Positions 9,001-17,927 of a stretch of DNA of 64,000 bases are shown here, piece after piece. The notes below the pieces were generated by a model. The model made no database searches and was not told where the DNA came from. It saw nothing but the letters and a program-made list of their open reading frames with translations. The position numbers and the translations under genes were made by a program. Each line of letters begins with the position of its first letter. The first letter of the stretch is position 1. The DNA comes from Desulfacinum sp. (GTDB lineage Bacteria > Desulfobacterota > Syntrophobacteria > Syntrophobacterales > DSM-9756): positions 113,366-177,365 of the forward strand of contig JACIYN010000013.1 in the NCBI GenBank assembly GCA_014359885.1. The letters run 5' to 3'.

Positions 9001-11250
9001 TCAACACACGGGCAGCGTGATGGTCAGGAGCAGTTCTTTTTCCCCCGTCCGCTGCAGGCGGACCAGCCCCCTGTGCTTGTGGATGATCATCTTGGCCAGG
9101 GGAAGGTCCAGCTGGCGCGTTTCGTCCAGGCGGCTGGTAAACGGATAGAAGAAGTGGTCGATATCGTCATCGGACACATGCAGTCCGCACGCCTTGATTT
9201 CCACCAGCACGGCGTTGGGAAGACCGTGGCTGTGGACCTCCAGGGATCCGCCTTCGGCCGGACAATAGCTGACCAGGGCCGTGACCAGAACTTCCAGGGA
9301 CTTTTTCATCCACGCCGGGTCGATCATGAGCTGGGGGAGATCCGGCTGGAGTGAAGCACTGGCTCGTATCGCCTTCTGATAAAAGGCGGAGCGCAATTCC
9401 CCGAGGACTTCCTCGATGAGGGCGTTGATGTCGCTCCTTTGGAGGGCGACCTCCACCGGCTTGAGGTAGGCCAGCACCTTTTCCAGAATCCCCTCCAGGC
9501 GGACGATCTCCTGGAAGATGATCTCCGCCTTGCGCCGGTTGGCGTCCCCTTCCGGCAAGCGGGTGAGAAGGCGTCGGGCGAAGCCTCCCGCCACGGCGAT
9601 GGGATTCCGGATTTCGTGGGCCAGCCGGGCGGAAATTTCACTGAGCGTCTTCAGCTCCTCCGTCTGGATGATCTGCTGCTGCAGCTCGTAGCGTTCGCTC
9701 ACGTCCACCAGGAATCCGTCCACCATCTGAACCCGGCCGTCATCGCCCAGCACGGGAATGGCATGGTCCAGGACATGGACGGGCCGGCCGTCGCGATGGC
9801 GGACCCGGTATTCTTCCCGGTATTCCCGGCCCTCTTCCATGCAGCGGTCCATGAGAGGCCAGATGCGTTCCCGATCTTCCGGCCACACCTTCTCCTTCCA
9901 AAACCAGGAATCCTCCAGAACCTCGGAAGGGCCCACGCCCAGGAGGTCCTCCACGAAGTGGTTCACATACACCGTGCGGCCCTGCACATCCACGCGGTAG
10001 ACCACCAGCGGCACCCGCTCCACCAGGCTCCGGTACTTCTCCTCCGACTCCCTCAGTTCCCGGGTCCGGGCCTGAACCTTCTCCTCCAGCGTGGCGGCGT
10101 AGAGCTTGATCTGCTCCCGGGACATTTCCAGGGACCGGAGCATGTCGTCCAGGGCGTCGGCCAGGGTTCCCAACTCCCCCGATGGTCTCACTTCCAGGGG
10201 GCGAACCTTTCGCCCCTCGCCGATCTCCCTTGCCAGTTGGATCATCCGGTCGATGGGCCGCGTGAAAAGGAAGCTGATGAGGTAGATGGCACCGATGGAA
10301 AGCACCATGCCCACCAGCCCCAGCCCGATCATCCATTGCCTGTATCGTGTGGCCTGGCGGACGGTTTCCCAGCGATCCACCCCCACCTCCACCAGGGCCG
10401 CGGGACGCCCCTGATAGTCGTTGACCACGCTGATCAAAAGGCAGTAGGGATGCCCCTCCATCTCCCGGTGGATGTGAACGTCGCGCCCCGTTTCGAGCAC
10501 GGTTCCATACACCGGCTCGGTCCGAACGAAGGACTGAGCGAAGGTGGTGGCAACGGACCGGAAAGAGAGGGCGTCGTCATCCGAGCCGGCGGGCATGAGC
10601 AACGAGACACGTTCATCGGGCCTCAGGTGAAGCTCTTGGAGGATCTTGTTGGAAAGCGCAAAGCCGATCTCCACCGTTCCCACCATGGACCCCTTCCAGA
10701 AGACGGGCACGACGCCGCGGATGCCGTATCCGGTGGCTCCTTCTTCCAGGCCGTAGAAGGCCTTTCCCTGGCTCAACGCGTCCTGGATCTGCTTGCGGGC
10801 CGACCGCAAATCGTCTCCATATTGATAAAGACGATGCAGGCGAAGAAAGGAACGTCCGGGAACGACCTCGAAATGGAACTGCTGGATGCCGTGTTGGCGG
10901 TGCATGAAGAGATACGGTTCATAGCAAAGGGCGAGGAGCCGGGCGCGATCCCGTTCCGCCAGAGCCCGGGCCACTTCGGGATTTTTGGCGAAACCCGACG
11001 CCAGGGACACGGCCCAGCGGCCCCGCAAGTCCAGCGTCTGGAAAAAGGCGCGCAGCAGGCTGTCCAGACGCTGCTCCTCCTGCCGGCTGATCAGGGTGTT
11101 CTGGCTGAGAATGGAGATCCAAACGAGGGAAGAGGTTCCGAAAAGAGCCAGGAGGATGAACGGAATGATCAGGCGGTATCGAAGCGGCAAGCCTTTCAGT
11201 CGTTCCAAAAAACGGGATGATCGCCGGTCTCTTTTCATGGAACCGCCCAC
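9001..11250 (-). CDS. Membrane sensor histidine kinase (extracytoplasmic sensor-HAMP-PAS-HisKA-degenerate ATPase)
   Basis: A 749-residue membrane protein. One transmembrane segment at about 26-48 and another at about 310-332 flank a roughly 260-residue extracytoplasmic sensor region resembling double-Cache/DUF3365-type ligand sensors. HAMP (about 335-390), a coiled linker, a PAS domain (about 405-525) and a HisKA phosphoacceptor (LAHEIRNPIAVAGGFARRL, about 555) follow. The C-terminal ATPase is degenerate: the N box reads VTALVSYC, the G1 box lacks DxGxG (KACGLHVSDDD), and the G2 box is LDLPL. Only the F box (FFYPFTS) is clear. The start is a GTG at 11250; an ATG at 11238 is an alternative. 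No response regulator lies next to it. Confidence 0.88.
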   Translation of the reverse strand: MGGSMKRDRRSSRFLERLKGLPLRYRLIIPFILLALFGTSSLVWISILSQNTLISRQEEQRLDSLLRAFFQTLDLRGRWAVSLASGFAKNPEVARALAERDRARLLALCYEPYLFMHRQHGIQQFHFEVVPGRSFLRLHRLYQYGDDLRSARKQIQDALSQGKAFYGLEEGATGYGIRGVVPVFWKGSMVGTVEIGFALSNKILQELHLRPDERVSLLMPAGSDDDALSFRSVATTFAQSFVRTEPVYGTVLETGRDVHIHREMEGHPYCLLISVVNDYQGRPAALVEVGVDRWETVRQATRYRQWMIGLGLVGMVLSIGAIYLISFLFTRPIDRMIQLAREIGEGRKVRPLEVRPSGELGTLADALDDMLRSLEMSREQIKLYAATLEEKVQARTRELRESEEKYRSLVERVPLVVYRVDVQGRTVYVNHFVEDLLGVGPSEVLEDSWFWKEKVWPEDRERIWPLMDRCMEEGREYREEYRVRHRDGRPVHVLDHAIPVLGDDGRVQMVDGFLVDVSERYELQQQIIQTEELKTLSEISARLAHEIRNPIAVAGGFARRLLTRLPEGDANRRKAEIIFQEIVRLEGILEKVLAYLKPVEVALQRSDINALIEEVLGELRSAFYQKAIRASASLQPDLPQLMIDPAWMKKSLEVLVTALVSYCPAEGGSLEVHSHGLPNAVLVEIKACGLHVSDDDIDHFFYPFTSRLDETRQLDLPLAKMIIHKHRGLVRLQRTGEKELLLTITLPVC

Positions 11251-11419
11251 GCTTCCCTTTGCCGGCCGGCTGTTCCCCCGGGAGGCCCTTAGTCCGGGGG
11301 TTGTTGGAAAACCCGCAGCTCGGTCAATCCCGCGAAACCTGCACCCGCCTCCAACGGCGAACGACCACCTGCCGTTTACCTTCCATTCCTGGGAGTTGCT
11401 TAGAAATGACCCTCCGGAT

Positions 11420-11770
11420 CAAAATGCCGGGGAATTTCCGTTTTCTTCGTAGCCGCGGGGCTTCAGCCCCGCGGGAAAGGCCCGTCCCCGCCCATGAAGC
11501 GACAGAAGGTTCCCGACGGCCTGCCGGGGACTCTTCCGCAGCCCTAGGAGGCTGTCCGAGAACTCCGCAAACCGTCACTCCCGCGCAAGCGGGAGTCCAT
11601 AAGGTGCCGGAAATCCTGGATCCCCGCTCCCCGTTCAAGCCGGGCACAAGCTTCGCGAGGATGACGGATGGAGACAAAACGAGGCAAAGCACCCATTGTT
11701 AGACAGCCTCCTAGAGGGCTGCGCTACGAGAAAAGGGTTCATCCCCGGCGTTTCGGGCAAGCTCTTGGAT
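11420..11770 (+). repeat. ~220-bp dispersed element, copy 1 (interrupted)
   Basis: The modules are TCGTAGCCGCGGGGCTTCAG followed by CCCCGCGGGAAAGG, then CCGCAGCCCTA, then (after an insertion) GAGGGCTGCGCTACGAG, and an end resembling GGGCAAGCTCTTGG. The same modules occur uninterrupted in the same order at 34430-34633 and in inverted orientation at about 27740-27923. Confidence 0.75.
11544..11714. mobile_element. MITE-like insertion with 13-bp terminal inverted repeats
   Basis: The ends are CTAGGAGGCTGTC (11544-11556) and its exact reverse complement GACAGCCTCCTAG (11702-11714). The element sits inside the AGCCCTAAAGGGCT palindrome of the ~220-bp repeat; the copy at 34571-34590 shows the empty site. 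TA is present on both sides of the element but once in the empty site, as expected for a Tc1/mariner-IS630 type TA target duplication. The interior has a TCACTCCCGCGCAAGCGGGA repeat unit and no ORF. Confidence 0.7.
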
Positions 11771-11949
11771 CACCGCGGGGCAGGGCCCCGCCTTGAAGGA
11801 ACATGCGGAATTTCTACGAGCCACGCTTCTTTCCCGTGGGGGCGGTTCGCGAACCGCCCCTACCCAAGGGGTCTAGGCTCCTTGCACGGGCGGCTGGATG
11901 CCCACCCTGCAGGACCACACCAGGAAAGAGAATCGTCCAATTTCCATGC

Positions 11950-12066
11950 TACGTGGCCTTGTTCTGTTCTTGCGAACGGCCTGTAGGGGCGAATCATCAT
12001 TCGCCCCTACATTCGTTTGCTTCTGAAGAGTGCGTCTTCTCCTTCGCCACCGCGGCCGACCGTGAT
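11950..12066. repeat. ~120-bp dispersed repeat, copy 1
   Basis: The core is GTAGGGGCGAAT, then CATC, then ATTCGCCCCTAC (11983-12010), a near-perfect palindrome. Flanks are shared with copies at about 22996-23126 and 27611-27735: a TTCTTGCG/TTCGTGC segment before it, and GTGCGT-TTC-TCCTTCG after it. Confidence 0.75.
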
Positions 12067-12115
12067 GCGAGCTGATTCGAAACAATCACGCTTCTGGTCT
12101 TTTGCGGGCGCGGCC

Positions 12116-13522
12116 CTATCGAGAGCGTGCTTCCGCAAACCGAAGGGCCTTTTCCAGGCGCCGCAACACGGTTTCCTTGCCCAAGATGTCGATGATCTCA
12201 AAAAGACCGGGGCTGGCCGTCACCCCTGTCAGGGCCACCCGGACCGGCTGGGCGATCTTGCCGAGCTTCACGCCCAGATCCTCGGCCATCCGGCGGAAAG
12301 CCTTTTCCAGTTCCGCCTCTTCGAACCGCTCCAGGCCCTTCAGCGTCTCGATCAGCCTCTTCAGGGGCCCGGCCAGCTCCGGCGTCAAGAATTTCTCCGC
12401 CGCCTTGGGATCGTATTCCACGTCCTCCACCAGATAGAAAGCGGCGGCGTCGGCCATTTCCCGCAAAGTGCGGCACCTGGGCTGGAGTGTGGCCACGGCT
12501 CGCTCCAGGTAGTCGTCTCCGTGGTCCGGATAGCCCCGTTCGGCCAAGAAAGGCTTGAGGAGGCGAACGATCTCCCCGGCCGGTTTTTCCTTGATATAGT
12601 GGGCGTTCAGCCACAGGAGCTTTTCCTGGTCAAAGACGCTGGCCGATGCCCCCACGCGATCCAGGTCGAATTTTTCGATCAGCTCCTCCCGGCTGAAGAT
12701 TTCCTGGTCGCCGTAGGACCAGCCCAAGCGAACCAGGTAGTTGACCAAGGCTTCGGGAAGGTAGCCCTGCTCCTTGTAGGCCATGACGGACGTGGCCCCG
12801 TGCCTCTTGGAAAGCCGGGTTCGATCCTGGCCCAGGATCATGGGCACGTGGGCAAATCTCGGCAGAGGCGCCCCCAGGGCCTGATAGATGAGGATCTGCC
12901 GGGGGGTGTTGTTCACGTGATCGTCGCCACGGATCACGTAATTCACGCTCATGGACACATCATCCACCACGACGGCGAAGTTGTAGGTGGGAAACCCGTC
13001 GCTTCGCTGCAGGACCAGGTCGTCCAGCTCGGCGTTATCAAACTCGATGGAGCCCTTGATCAAATCGTTCAACACGGTGGTCCCGGCCTGAGGACATCGA
13101 AAACGCACCACCCTCCCCGGACCGGGCCCCAGTCCCTTATCCCGGCAGCGCCCGTCGTACTTGGGTTTCCTGCCGGCCTTGAGGGCCTCCTGGCGGCGCC
13201 GCTCCACATCCTCCGGTGAACAGTCGCAGTAGTAAGCAAGCCCTTTGTCGATGAGCCGCTGCAGGTACTCCCTGTAGACGTCGAGCCGTTCCGTCTGGTA
13301 ATAGGGGCCCTCGTCCCAATCCATGCCGAGCCACTCCATGGCGTCCAGAATGGCTCGCACCGACTCCTCGGTGGACCGTTCGCGATCGGTGTCCTCGATG
13401 CGCAATATGAATTTACCGCCGTGATGCCTGGCAAAGAGCCAATTGAAGAGAGCCGTTCGGGCGCCTCCAATGTGCAGGTACCCGGTGGGGCTCGGGGCAA
13501 ATCGGGTGATGATCTGTTCCAT
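12116..13522 (-). CDS. gltX: Glutamyl-tRNA synthetase
   Basis: A 468-residue class I aminoacyl-tRNA synthetase of normal length. It shows the HIGH-type motif HIGG at 17-20 inside APSPTGYLHIGGARTALFNW and the KMSKS-type motif RTRLSKRHGATS at about 235. The GEDT-equivalent and zinc-like CSPEDVERRR region also look regular. It ligates glutamate to tRNA-Glu. A promoter with two consensus hexamers lies just upstream. It diverges from the plus-strand run that begins at 13714. Confidence 0.96.
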   Translation of the reverse strand: MEQIITRFAPSPTGYLHIGGARTALFNWLFARHHGGKFILRIEDTDRERSTEESVRAILDAMEWLGMDWDEGPYYQTERLDVYREYLQRLIDKGLAYYCDCSPEDVERRRQEALKAGRKPKYDGRCRDKGLGPGPGRVVRFRCPQAGTTVLNDLIKGSIEFDNAELDDLVLQRSDGFPTYNFAVVVDDVSMSVNYVIRGDDHVNNTPRQILIYQALGAPLPRFAHVPMILGQDRTRLSKRHGATSVMAYKEQGYLPEALVNYLVRLGWSYGDQEIFSREELIEKFDLDRVGASASVFDQEKLLWLNAHYIKEKPAGEIVRLLKPFLAERGYPDHGDDYLERAVATLQPRCRTLREMADAAAFYLVEDVEYDPKAAEKFLTPELAGPLKRLIETLKGLERFEEAELEKAFRRMAEDLGVKLGKIAQPVRVALTGVTASPGLFEIIDILGKETVLRRLEKALRFAEARSR

Positions 13523-13551
13523 CTGTTTCCACTCCCTTTATATTTAGGTAC

Positions 13552-13578
13552 ATTATAGAGGGCTTGCGGCGCTGTCAA
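13552..13578 (-). promoter_or_regulatory. Sigma70-type promoter of gltX
   Basis: On the minus strand a perfect TTGACA (13578-13573) is followed after 15 nt by a perfect TATAAT (13557-13552), about 30 bp before the gltX ATG. Both hexamers are consensus; the spacer is shorter than the usual 17. Confidence 0.75.
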
Positions 13579-13713
13579 AGACGCAAACGAATAACACACC
13601 ACAGGCCGAATCTCAAGAAGCCCGGACGACGCAACTTCCCATGGCGATCTTAGCCATGCAGGGACGAAAGATCTTTCGCCCCTGGAGTGTCCGACACGCA
13701 AAGGAGGAGTGCA

Positions 13714-13929
13714 TTGGAGAGGAAGGTCCGGAGGCGGAGGCTGGAAACGTGGGGCTGGATGCTTTTTGTGGGATCCGCCCTGTGTTTCGTCATTGCAGGA
13801 TACCTTTCAGGAGACCCCTGGAGCCTGTCGGGAAGCCTTCTGTTTTTCGCCGCCTGTTTTTTCTTCCTGATCCCGCAATGGAAGGACCAGCCTTCGAGCC
13901 GCACTGAACGGGATTCGCAAAGTGCTTGA
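13714..13929 (+). CDS. Small two-helix membrane protein
   Basis: A TTG start preceded by AAAGGAGG gives 71 residues: a basic N-terminus (LERKVRRRRLE) and two hydrophobic segments (about 13-30 and 38-54), then a polar tail. I do not recognise a family. The strong ribosome site and two clean membrane segments support a real gene. An in-frame GTG at 13687 is less likely. The promoter for the following yceD operon overlaps its last codons. Confidence 0.6.
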   Translation: MERKVRRRRLETWGWMLFVGSALCFVIAGYLSGDPWSLSGSLLFFAACFFFLIPQWKDQPSSRTERDSQSA

Positions 13930-13953
13930 CACGCCAAAGCCGATCCCTATACT
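13926..13953 (+). promoter_or_regulatory. Sigma70-type promoter of yceD-rpmF-plsX
   Basis: A perfect TTGACA (13926-13931) and TATACT (13948-13953), 16 nt apart, lie just upstream of the yceD ATG at 13986. Confidence 0.75.
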
Positions 13954-13985
13954 CAACCATTTACTCGTGACGGCTAGGAGAAGGG

Positions 13986-14528
13986 ATGAAGATTCGAGTG
14001 GATGAGATTCCGGAGGCGGGGCGGTTTCTGCATCTCCATTGGACGCAGGAACGGCTGGAAAAGATGCTGCCGCCCAACGATCCCTCCGGTCTTCATTTAA
14101 GGAGGCCGCTCAACGTGGATCTGGAGATCCAACGGCGGGCGGACCATCTGGAGGTCACCGGCACGATCGCGGGAGTGGTTTCCCTCTTGTGCGATCGCTG
14201 CCTGGAGGACTATGATTGGCAGTTACGCCGCAGCGTTCGGATCCTCCTTTTCAGGGAGGACGCGGGCCCCAGCGACGAAGAGGTGGAGCTGGACCCCGAG
14301 GAAATGGAGTACGAGTTCTTCGATGGGGAGATCCTGGAGATCGACCGCATGATCGCCGAAGAGATCTTTTTGGAACTTCCCTTCCGGAGCTTGTGTTTCG
14401 AGGAATGCAAGGGGCTGTGCCCCGGGTGCGGCGCCAATCTGAACACCGAGGCGTGCGCGTGCACGCGGCGGGATGCCGCAAGTCCCTTTGCACGTTTGGC
14501 GACGCTCGATCTTAAAGGGTCCTCCTGA
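13986..14528 (+). CDS. yceD: DUF177/YceD family protein
   Basis: A 180-residue DUF177 protein, a family almost always found before rpmF and linked to 23S rRNA accumulation or ribosome assembly. Visible features are the central LLCDRCLEDYDW motif (about 61-72), an acidic stretch, and the C-terminal cysteine group CFEECKGLCPGCGANLNTE (about 138-156), which probably binds zinc. It is followed by rpmF and plsX, the usual order. Confidence 0.88.
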   Translation: MKIRVDEIPEAGRFLHLHWTQERLEKMLPPNDPSGLHLRRPLNVDLEIQRRADHLEVTGTIAGVVSLLCDRCLEDYDWQLRRSVRILLFREDAGPSDEEVELDPEEMEYEFFDGEILEIDRMIAEEIFLELPFRSLCFEECKGLCPGCGANLNTEACACTRRDAASPFARLATLDLKGSS

Positions 14529-14604
14529 CAACGGGGCCGGAACCGGCTTATCCGATCGTGGAATCGAGGACGATCACACTGCACATCGACGAGGAGAAAC
14601 GACC

Positions 14605-14787
14605 ATGGCTGTTCCCAAGAGAAGGACATCGAAGGCGAGACGAGACAAGAGGCGGAGCCACAAGCATCTGACGGCCCCTTCCTTTTCCCAATGCCCCCAG
14701 TGCCACGAACTTCGGCTTCCGCACCGTGTGTGCCCGACCTGCGGCTACTACAACGGGCGCCCCGTTCTGGAAGTGGAAGAAGTCTAG
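14605..14787 (+). CDS. rpmF: 50S ribosomal protein L32
   Basis: A 60-residue L32 with the typical N-terminus MAVPKRRTSKARRDKRRSH and a four-cysteine zinc ribbon (CPQCHELRLPHRVCPTCGYY). GAGGAG lies just upstream of the ATG at 14605. It sits between yceD and plsX as in most bacteria. Confidence 0.97.
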   Translation: MAVPKRRTSKARRDKRRSHKHLTAPSFSQCPQCHELRLPHRVCPTCGYYNGRPVLEVEEV

Positions 14788-14825
14788 CGGTCCCTGGAGC
14801 GGTGCTCCCTTGAAGGACTGGGCGG

Positions 14826-15884
14826 ATGATCATTGCCTTGGACGCCATGGGAGGCGATGCGGCCCCTGACGAGGTGGTACGTGGGGCCTACCTGGCACTG
14901 GAACGTTCATCCGCCCGCATTCTGCTGATCGGTGACGAAGAGAAGATTCACCGCTGTCTTTCCGTTGGACCGCATCCGCCGGCCTTGGACATCCTCCATG
15001 CCCCCCACGCGGTGGGCATGGGGGAGATCGGTCCGTTGGCCCTCCGCAAGAAAAAACCATCATCGCTGTCCGTCGCCATCCAGCAGCTCGCACAGGGCTC
15101 CGTGGATGCCGTCGTCAGTGCGGGAAACAGCGCCGCCATCGTGGCCACGGCCACCCACACACTGGGGCTGTTGCAAGGAGTCAAGAGGCCGGCGCTGGCG
15201 GCGGCCGTTCCCTCTCTCCACGGACATGTCCTGCTCGCGGATGCCGGTGCCCATACCCAATCGAACAGCCTGCACCTGGCTCAGACACTCTGCCTGACCC
15301 TTTCCTACCTCAGGCGGAGGTACGGGGCGGAGCATCCCCGGGTGGGTCTGCTCAACGTGGGGCGCGAATCCACCAAGGGACCCGAGGTCATCCGGGACGC
15401 GGCAGCCCTGTTGACCCAGGCGTCCGTGCCCTTTGAGGGATTCGTGGAGCCCCATGAGATCTTTTCCGGGGAGGTGGACGCGGTCGTCTGCGACGGGTTC
15501 CTGGGAAATGCGCTGTTGAAGCTTCTCGAGGGCGTCGGAGAAGCCCTGCGTGTGTCCCGCACGGCACCCGTCGAAGACAAGGACGGGAGTTGGACGTCCC
15601 GGTTGGCGGGAGCGGAGCTCTCGGCGGCCCCGCTCTTGGGGTTGGGAAAACCGGTCCTGGTGGCCCATGGCAGGTCCCGGGCGAAGGAAGTGGCCAACGC
15701 CGTTCTGGCAGCCGAAAAGTTGGTGGAATCGGCCGCTCTGCAAAAGATGGCGGAAGACACGGAGTTGATCGAGCGCCTTTCGGCTTTGCGCAGCCAGGAC
15801 GCCCTGTGGCGCCTGGGCCGGTGGAGCCGGAGATGGCGAAAAACCCTTTCAAAGGCTGAAACGGATAAGGGAGGTGGGCCTTGA
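14826..15884 (+). CDS. plsX: Phosphate acyltransferase PlsX
   Basis: A 352-residue PlsX, making acyl-phosphate from acyl-ACP for phospholipid synthesis. Family features include [20 protein letters not shown] at the N-terminus, [24 protein letters not shown], and the [12 protein letters not shown] segment. The gene ends in a TTGA overlap with the next start (TTG at 15881). fabH and fabD, which normally follow, are absent. Confidence 0.93.
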   Translation: MIIALDAMGGDAAPDEVVRGAYLALERSSARILLIGDEEKIHRCLSVGPHPPALDILHAPHAVGMGEIGPLALRKKKPSSLSVAIQQLAQGSVDAVVSAGNSAAIVATATHTLGLLQGVKRPALAAAVPSLHGHVLLADAGAHTQSNSLHLAQTLCLTLSYLRRRYGAEHPRVGLLNVGRESTKGPEVIRDAAALLTQASVPFEGFVEPHEIFSGEVDAVVCDGFLGNALLKLLEGVGEALRVSRTAPVEDKDGSWTSRLAGAELSAAPLLGLGKPVLVAHGRSRAKEVANAVLAAEKLVESAALQKMAEDTELIERLSALRSQDALWRLGRWSRRWRKTLSKAETDKGGGP

Positions 15885-17050
15885 ATTACTTTCTGAGCGA
15901 AGAACAGAAGATGATCCAGGAGCTGGCCGAGCAGATCGCCCGGGAGAAGATCCGCCCGGTGCGGGCCCAATTGGACGAAGCCGAAGAGTTTCCCACGGAG
16001 CTCATGGAGGTCCTGGCCCAGTCGGACCTTTTCGGAGTCTACATTCCGGAAGAATACGGCGGGCTGGGAGGCGGCATCCTGGAAAACTGCCTGGCCGTGG
16101 AGCAGCTCGCCCGAGCCTGTATCGGGGTGGCCACCTCCTTCGCCGCCAGCGGCCTGGGTGCCTACCCCATCCTGCTTTACGGCAGTGAGGAGCAGAAGGC
16201 CGCCTACCTTCCCGACATCGCCGCCGGCAGGCGCCTGGCCGCCTTTGCGGTCACCGAGTCGGGAGCGGGCAGCGACGTGACGGCCATCAAGACCACGGCG
16301 GTGAAGGACGGCGACCACTATATCCTCAATGGCACCAAGCAGTGGATCACCAACGGCGGCGAGGCCGACATCTACAGCGTGCTGGCCGTGACCGACAAGA
16401 CCAAGGGCCCTCGGGGCGCCAGTTTCTTCATCGTGGAAAAGGGCGACCCCGGGTTCAGCTTCGGCAAGAAGGAAAAGAAGCTGGGCATCCGCGCTTCGGC
16501 CACCCGGGAACTGGTCTTCCAGGACTGCCGCATCCCCAAGGAGCGCCTCATCGCCAAGGAGGGCATGGGATTCATCATTGCCATGAAGACCTTCGATAAA
16601 TCCCGCCCCGGCATCGGCGCCCTGGGAGTGGGCCTGGCTCAAGGCGCCCTGGACATCGCCGTGGAATACGCCCGGAAGAGAATCCAGTTCGGCAAGCCCA
16701 TCATCAGCTTTCAGGCGGTGCAGCACAAGCTGGCCGATATGGCCACCAAGACCGAAGCGGCCCGCGCTCTCATCTACTGCGCCGCCCGCCACATGGACAC
16801 CAACCCGCCGGACGCCAGCAAGGTGGCGGCCATGTGCAAGGTCTTCGCCAGCGACGTGGCCATGGAGGTGACCACGGAAGCAGTCCAGATCCTGGGCGGG
16901 TACGGCTACATGCGCGACTACCCGGTGGAGAAGATGTTCCGCGACGCCAAGATCCTCCAGATCTATGAGGGCACCAACGAAATCCAGCGTAACATCATCG
17001 GCCAGGAGCTGAACAAGGAATACGGCCGGATCAAGGAGACCTTCTTCTAA
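15881..17050 (+). CDS. Acyl-CoA dehydrogenase (short-chain/butyryl-type)
   Basis: A 389-residue FAD-dependent acyl-CoA dehydrogenase. It has the first family signature ([19 protein letters not shown], about 126-144), the WITNGG motif, and the second signature with the catalytic glutamate in [11 protein letters not shown] (about 366-376). The TTG start is chosen from AAGGGAGGTG upstream and the coupling with plsX. It is followed directly by its own etfB and a ferredoxin-fused etfA, so it probably oxidises or reduces a short acyl-CoA with electrons passing to that Etf. Exact substrate unknown. Confidence 0.92.
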   Translation: MNYFLSEEQKMIQELAEQIAREKIRPVRAQLDEAEEFPTELMEVLAQSDLFGVYIPEEYGGLGGGILENCLAVEQLARACIGVATSFAASGLGAYPILLYGSEEQKAAYLPDIAAGRRLAAFAVTESGAGSDVTAIKTTAVKDGDHYILNGTKQWITNGGEADIYSVLAVTDKTKGPRGASFFIVEKGDPGFSFGKKEKKLGIRASATRELVFQDCRIPKERLIAKEGMGFIIAMKTFDKSRPGIGALGVGLAQGALDIAVEYARKRIQFGKPIISFQAVQHKLADMATKTEAARALIYCAARHMDTNPPDASKVAAMCKVFASDVAMEVTTEAVQILGGYGYMRDYPVEKMFRDAKILQIYEGTNEIQRNIIGQELNKEYGRIKETFF

Positions 17051-17135
17051 GCCCCCCTCGCGGGCCCGATTCCTTATGGCTTCGGCCGGAAGGTCAGAGC
17101 GTTCCCGTCCTATAGGAAACAAGGGAAGATCCGTC

Positions 17136-17927
17136 ATGAAGATCGTGGTGTGCATCAAGCAAGTCCCCGATGCGAAAAACGTGCGCATCGACCCCAACAC
17201 CCACACCCTGGTGCGCCAGGGCGTGGAGTCCATCATCAATCCGTTCGACCTGTTCGCCGTGGAGGCCGCCCTGCGCCTCAAAGACCGCCACGGCGCCCAC
17301 GTGACGGCCATCACCATGGGCCCGCCCCAGGCGGAGGAGGCTCTCCGGGACGTGCTGGGCCGCGGCGTGGACGATGCCATCCTCCTGAGTGACCGCGCCT
17401 TCGCCGGGGCCGACACCTGGGCCACGGCCACGGCCCTGGCGGCCGCCATCCGAAAGATCGGCGATGTCTCCCTCATCTTCTGCGGCAAGCAGGCCATCGA
17501 CGGCGACACCGCCCAGGTGGGCCCCGAACTGGCCACCATCCTGGACATTCCCTACGCCACCTTCGTCAAGGAGCTGGACCTGGATGGGTCGGAGCATCTG
17601 AAGGTGGTGCGCCGTACGGACGAAGGAACCGAGATGTGGCGGCTGCCCATGCCCGCGCTGGTCACCGTCCTTCGGGAAGTGGGAGACCCCCGGGTGCCGT
17701 CGCTCAAGCACAAGATGCGGGCGAAAAAGGCCTCCATCCCCGTTTGGGGCATCCAGGACGTGGGTCTTGAGGAGGACCGGGTGGGACTGAGCGGCTCTTA
17801 CACCCAGGTGGTGCGCGTTTTCAGCCCGCCTCGACGATCCGACCGCGTGATGCTCCAGGGGTCCGTGGAAGAACAGGTGGAACAGCTTTACCGATACCTC
17901 AAGGAAGCCAAGGTGCCCGGCTTATGA
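17136..17927 (+). CDS. etfB: Electron transfer flavoprotein beta subunit (second set)
   Basis: A 263-residue EtfB with MKIVVCIKQVPDAKNVRIDP at the start, INPFDLFAVEAALRLKD, and the FCGKQAIDGDTAQVGPELA nucleotide-binding segment (about 113-131). It overlaps the following etfA by an ATGA. It belongs with the upstream acyl-CoA dehydrogenase. The sequence is clearly different from the EtfB at 5032, so these are separate paralogues. Confidence 0.93.
   Translation: MKIVVCIKQVPDAKNVRIDPNTHTLVRQGVESIINPFDLFAVEAALRLKDRHGAHVTAITMGPPQAEEALRDVLGRGVDDAILLSDRAFAGADTWATATALAAAIRKIGDVSLIFCGKQAIDGDTAQVGPELATILDIPYATFVKELDLDGSEHLKVVRRTDEGTEMWRLPMPALVTVLREVGDPRVPSLKHKMRAKKASIPVWGIQDVGLEEDRVGLSGSYTQVVRVFSPPRRSDRVMLQGSVEEQVEQLYRYLKEAKVPGL

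Larger units (their letters stand above)
11251..12115. other. 865-bp intergenic region composed of nested repeats
   Basis: This stretch between the histidine kinase and gltX has no supported gene. It holds an interrupted copy of a ~220-bp element (about 11420-11770), a MITE-like insertion inside it (11544-11714), a GGGGCGGTTCGCGAACCGCCCC palindrome (in two halves, about 11835-11862), and a copy of the ~120-bp repeat around 11950-12066. Each is listed separately. Confidence 0.7.
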
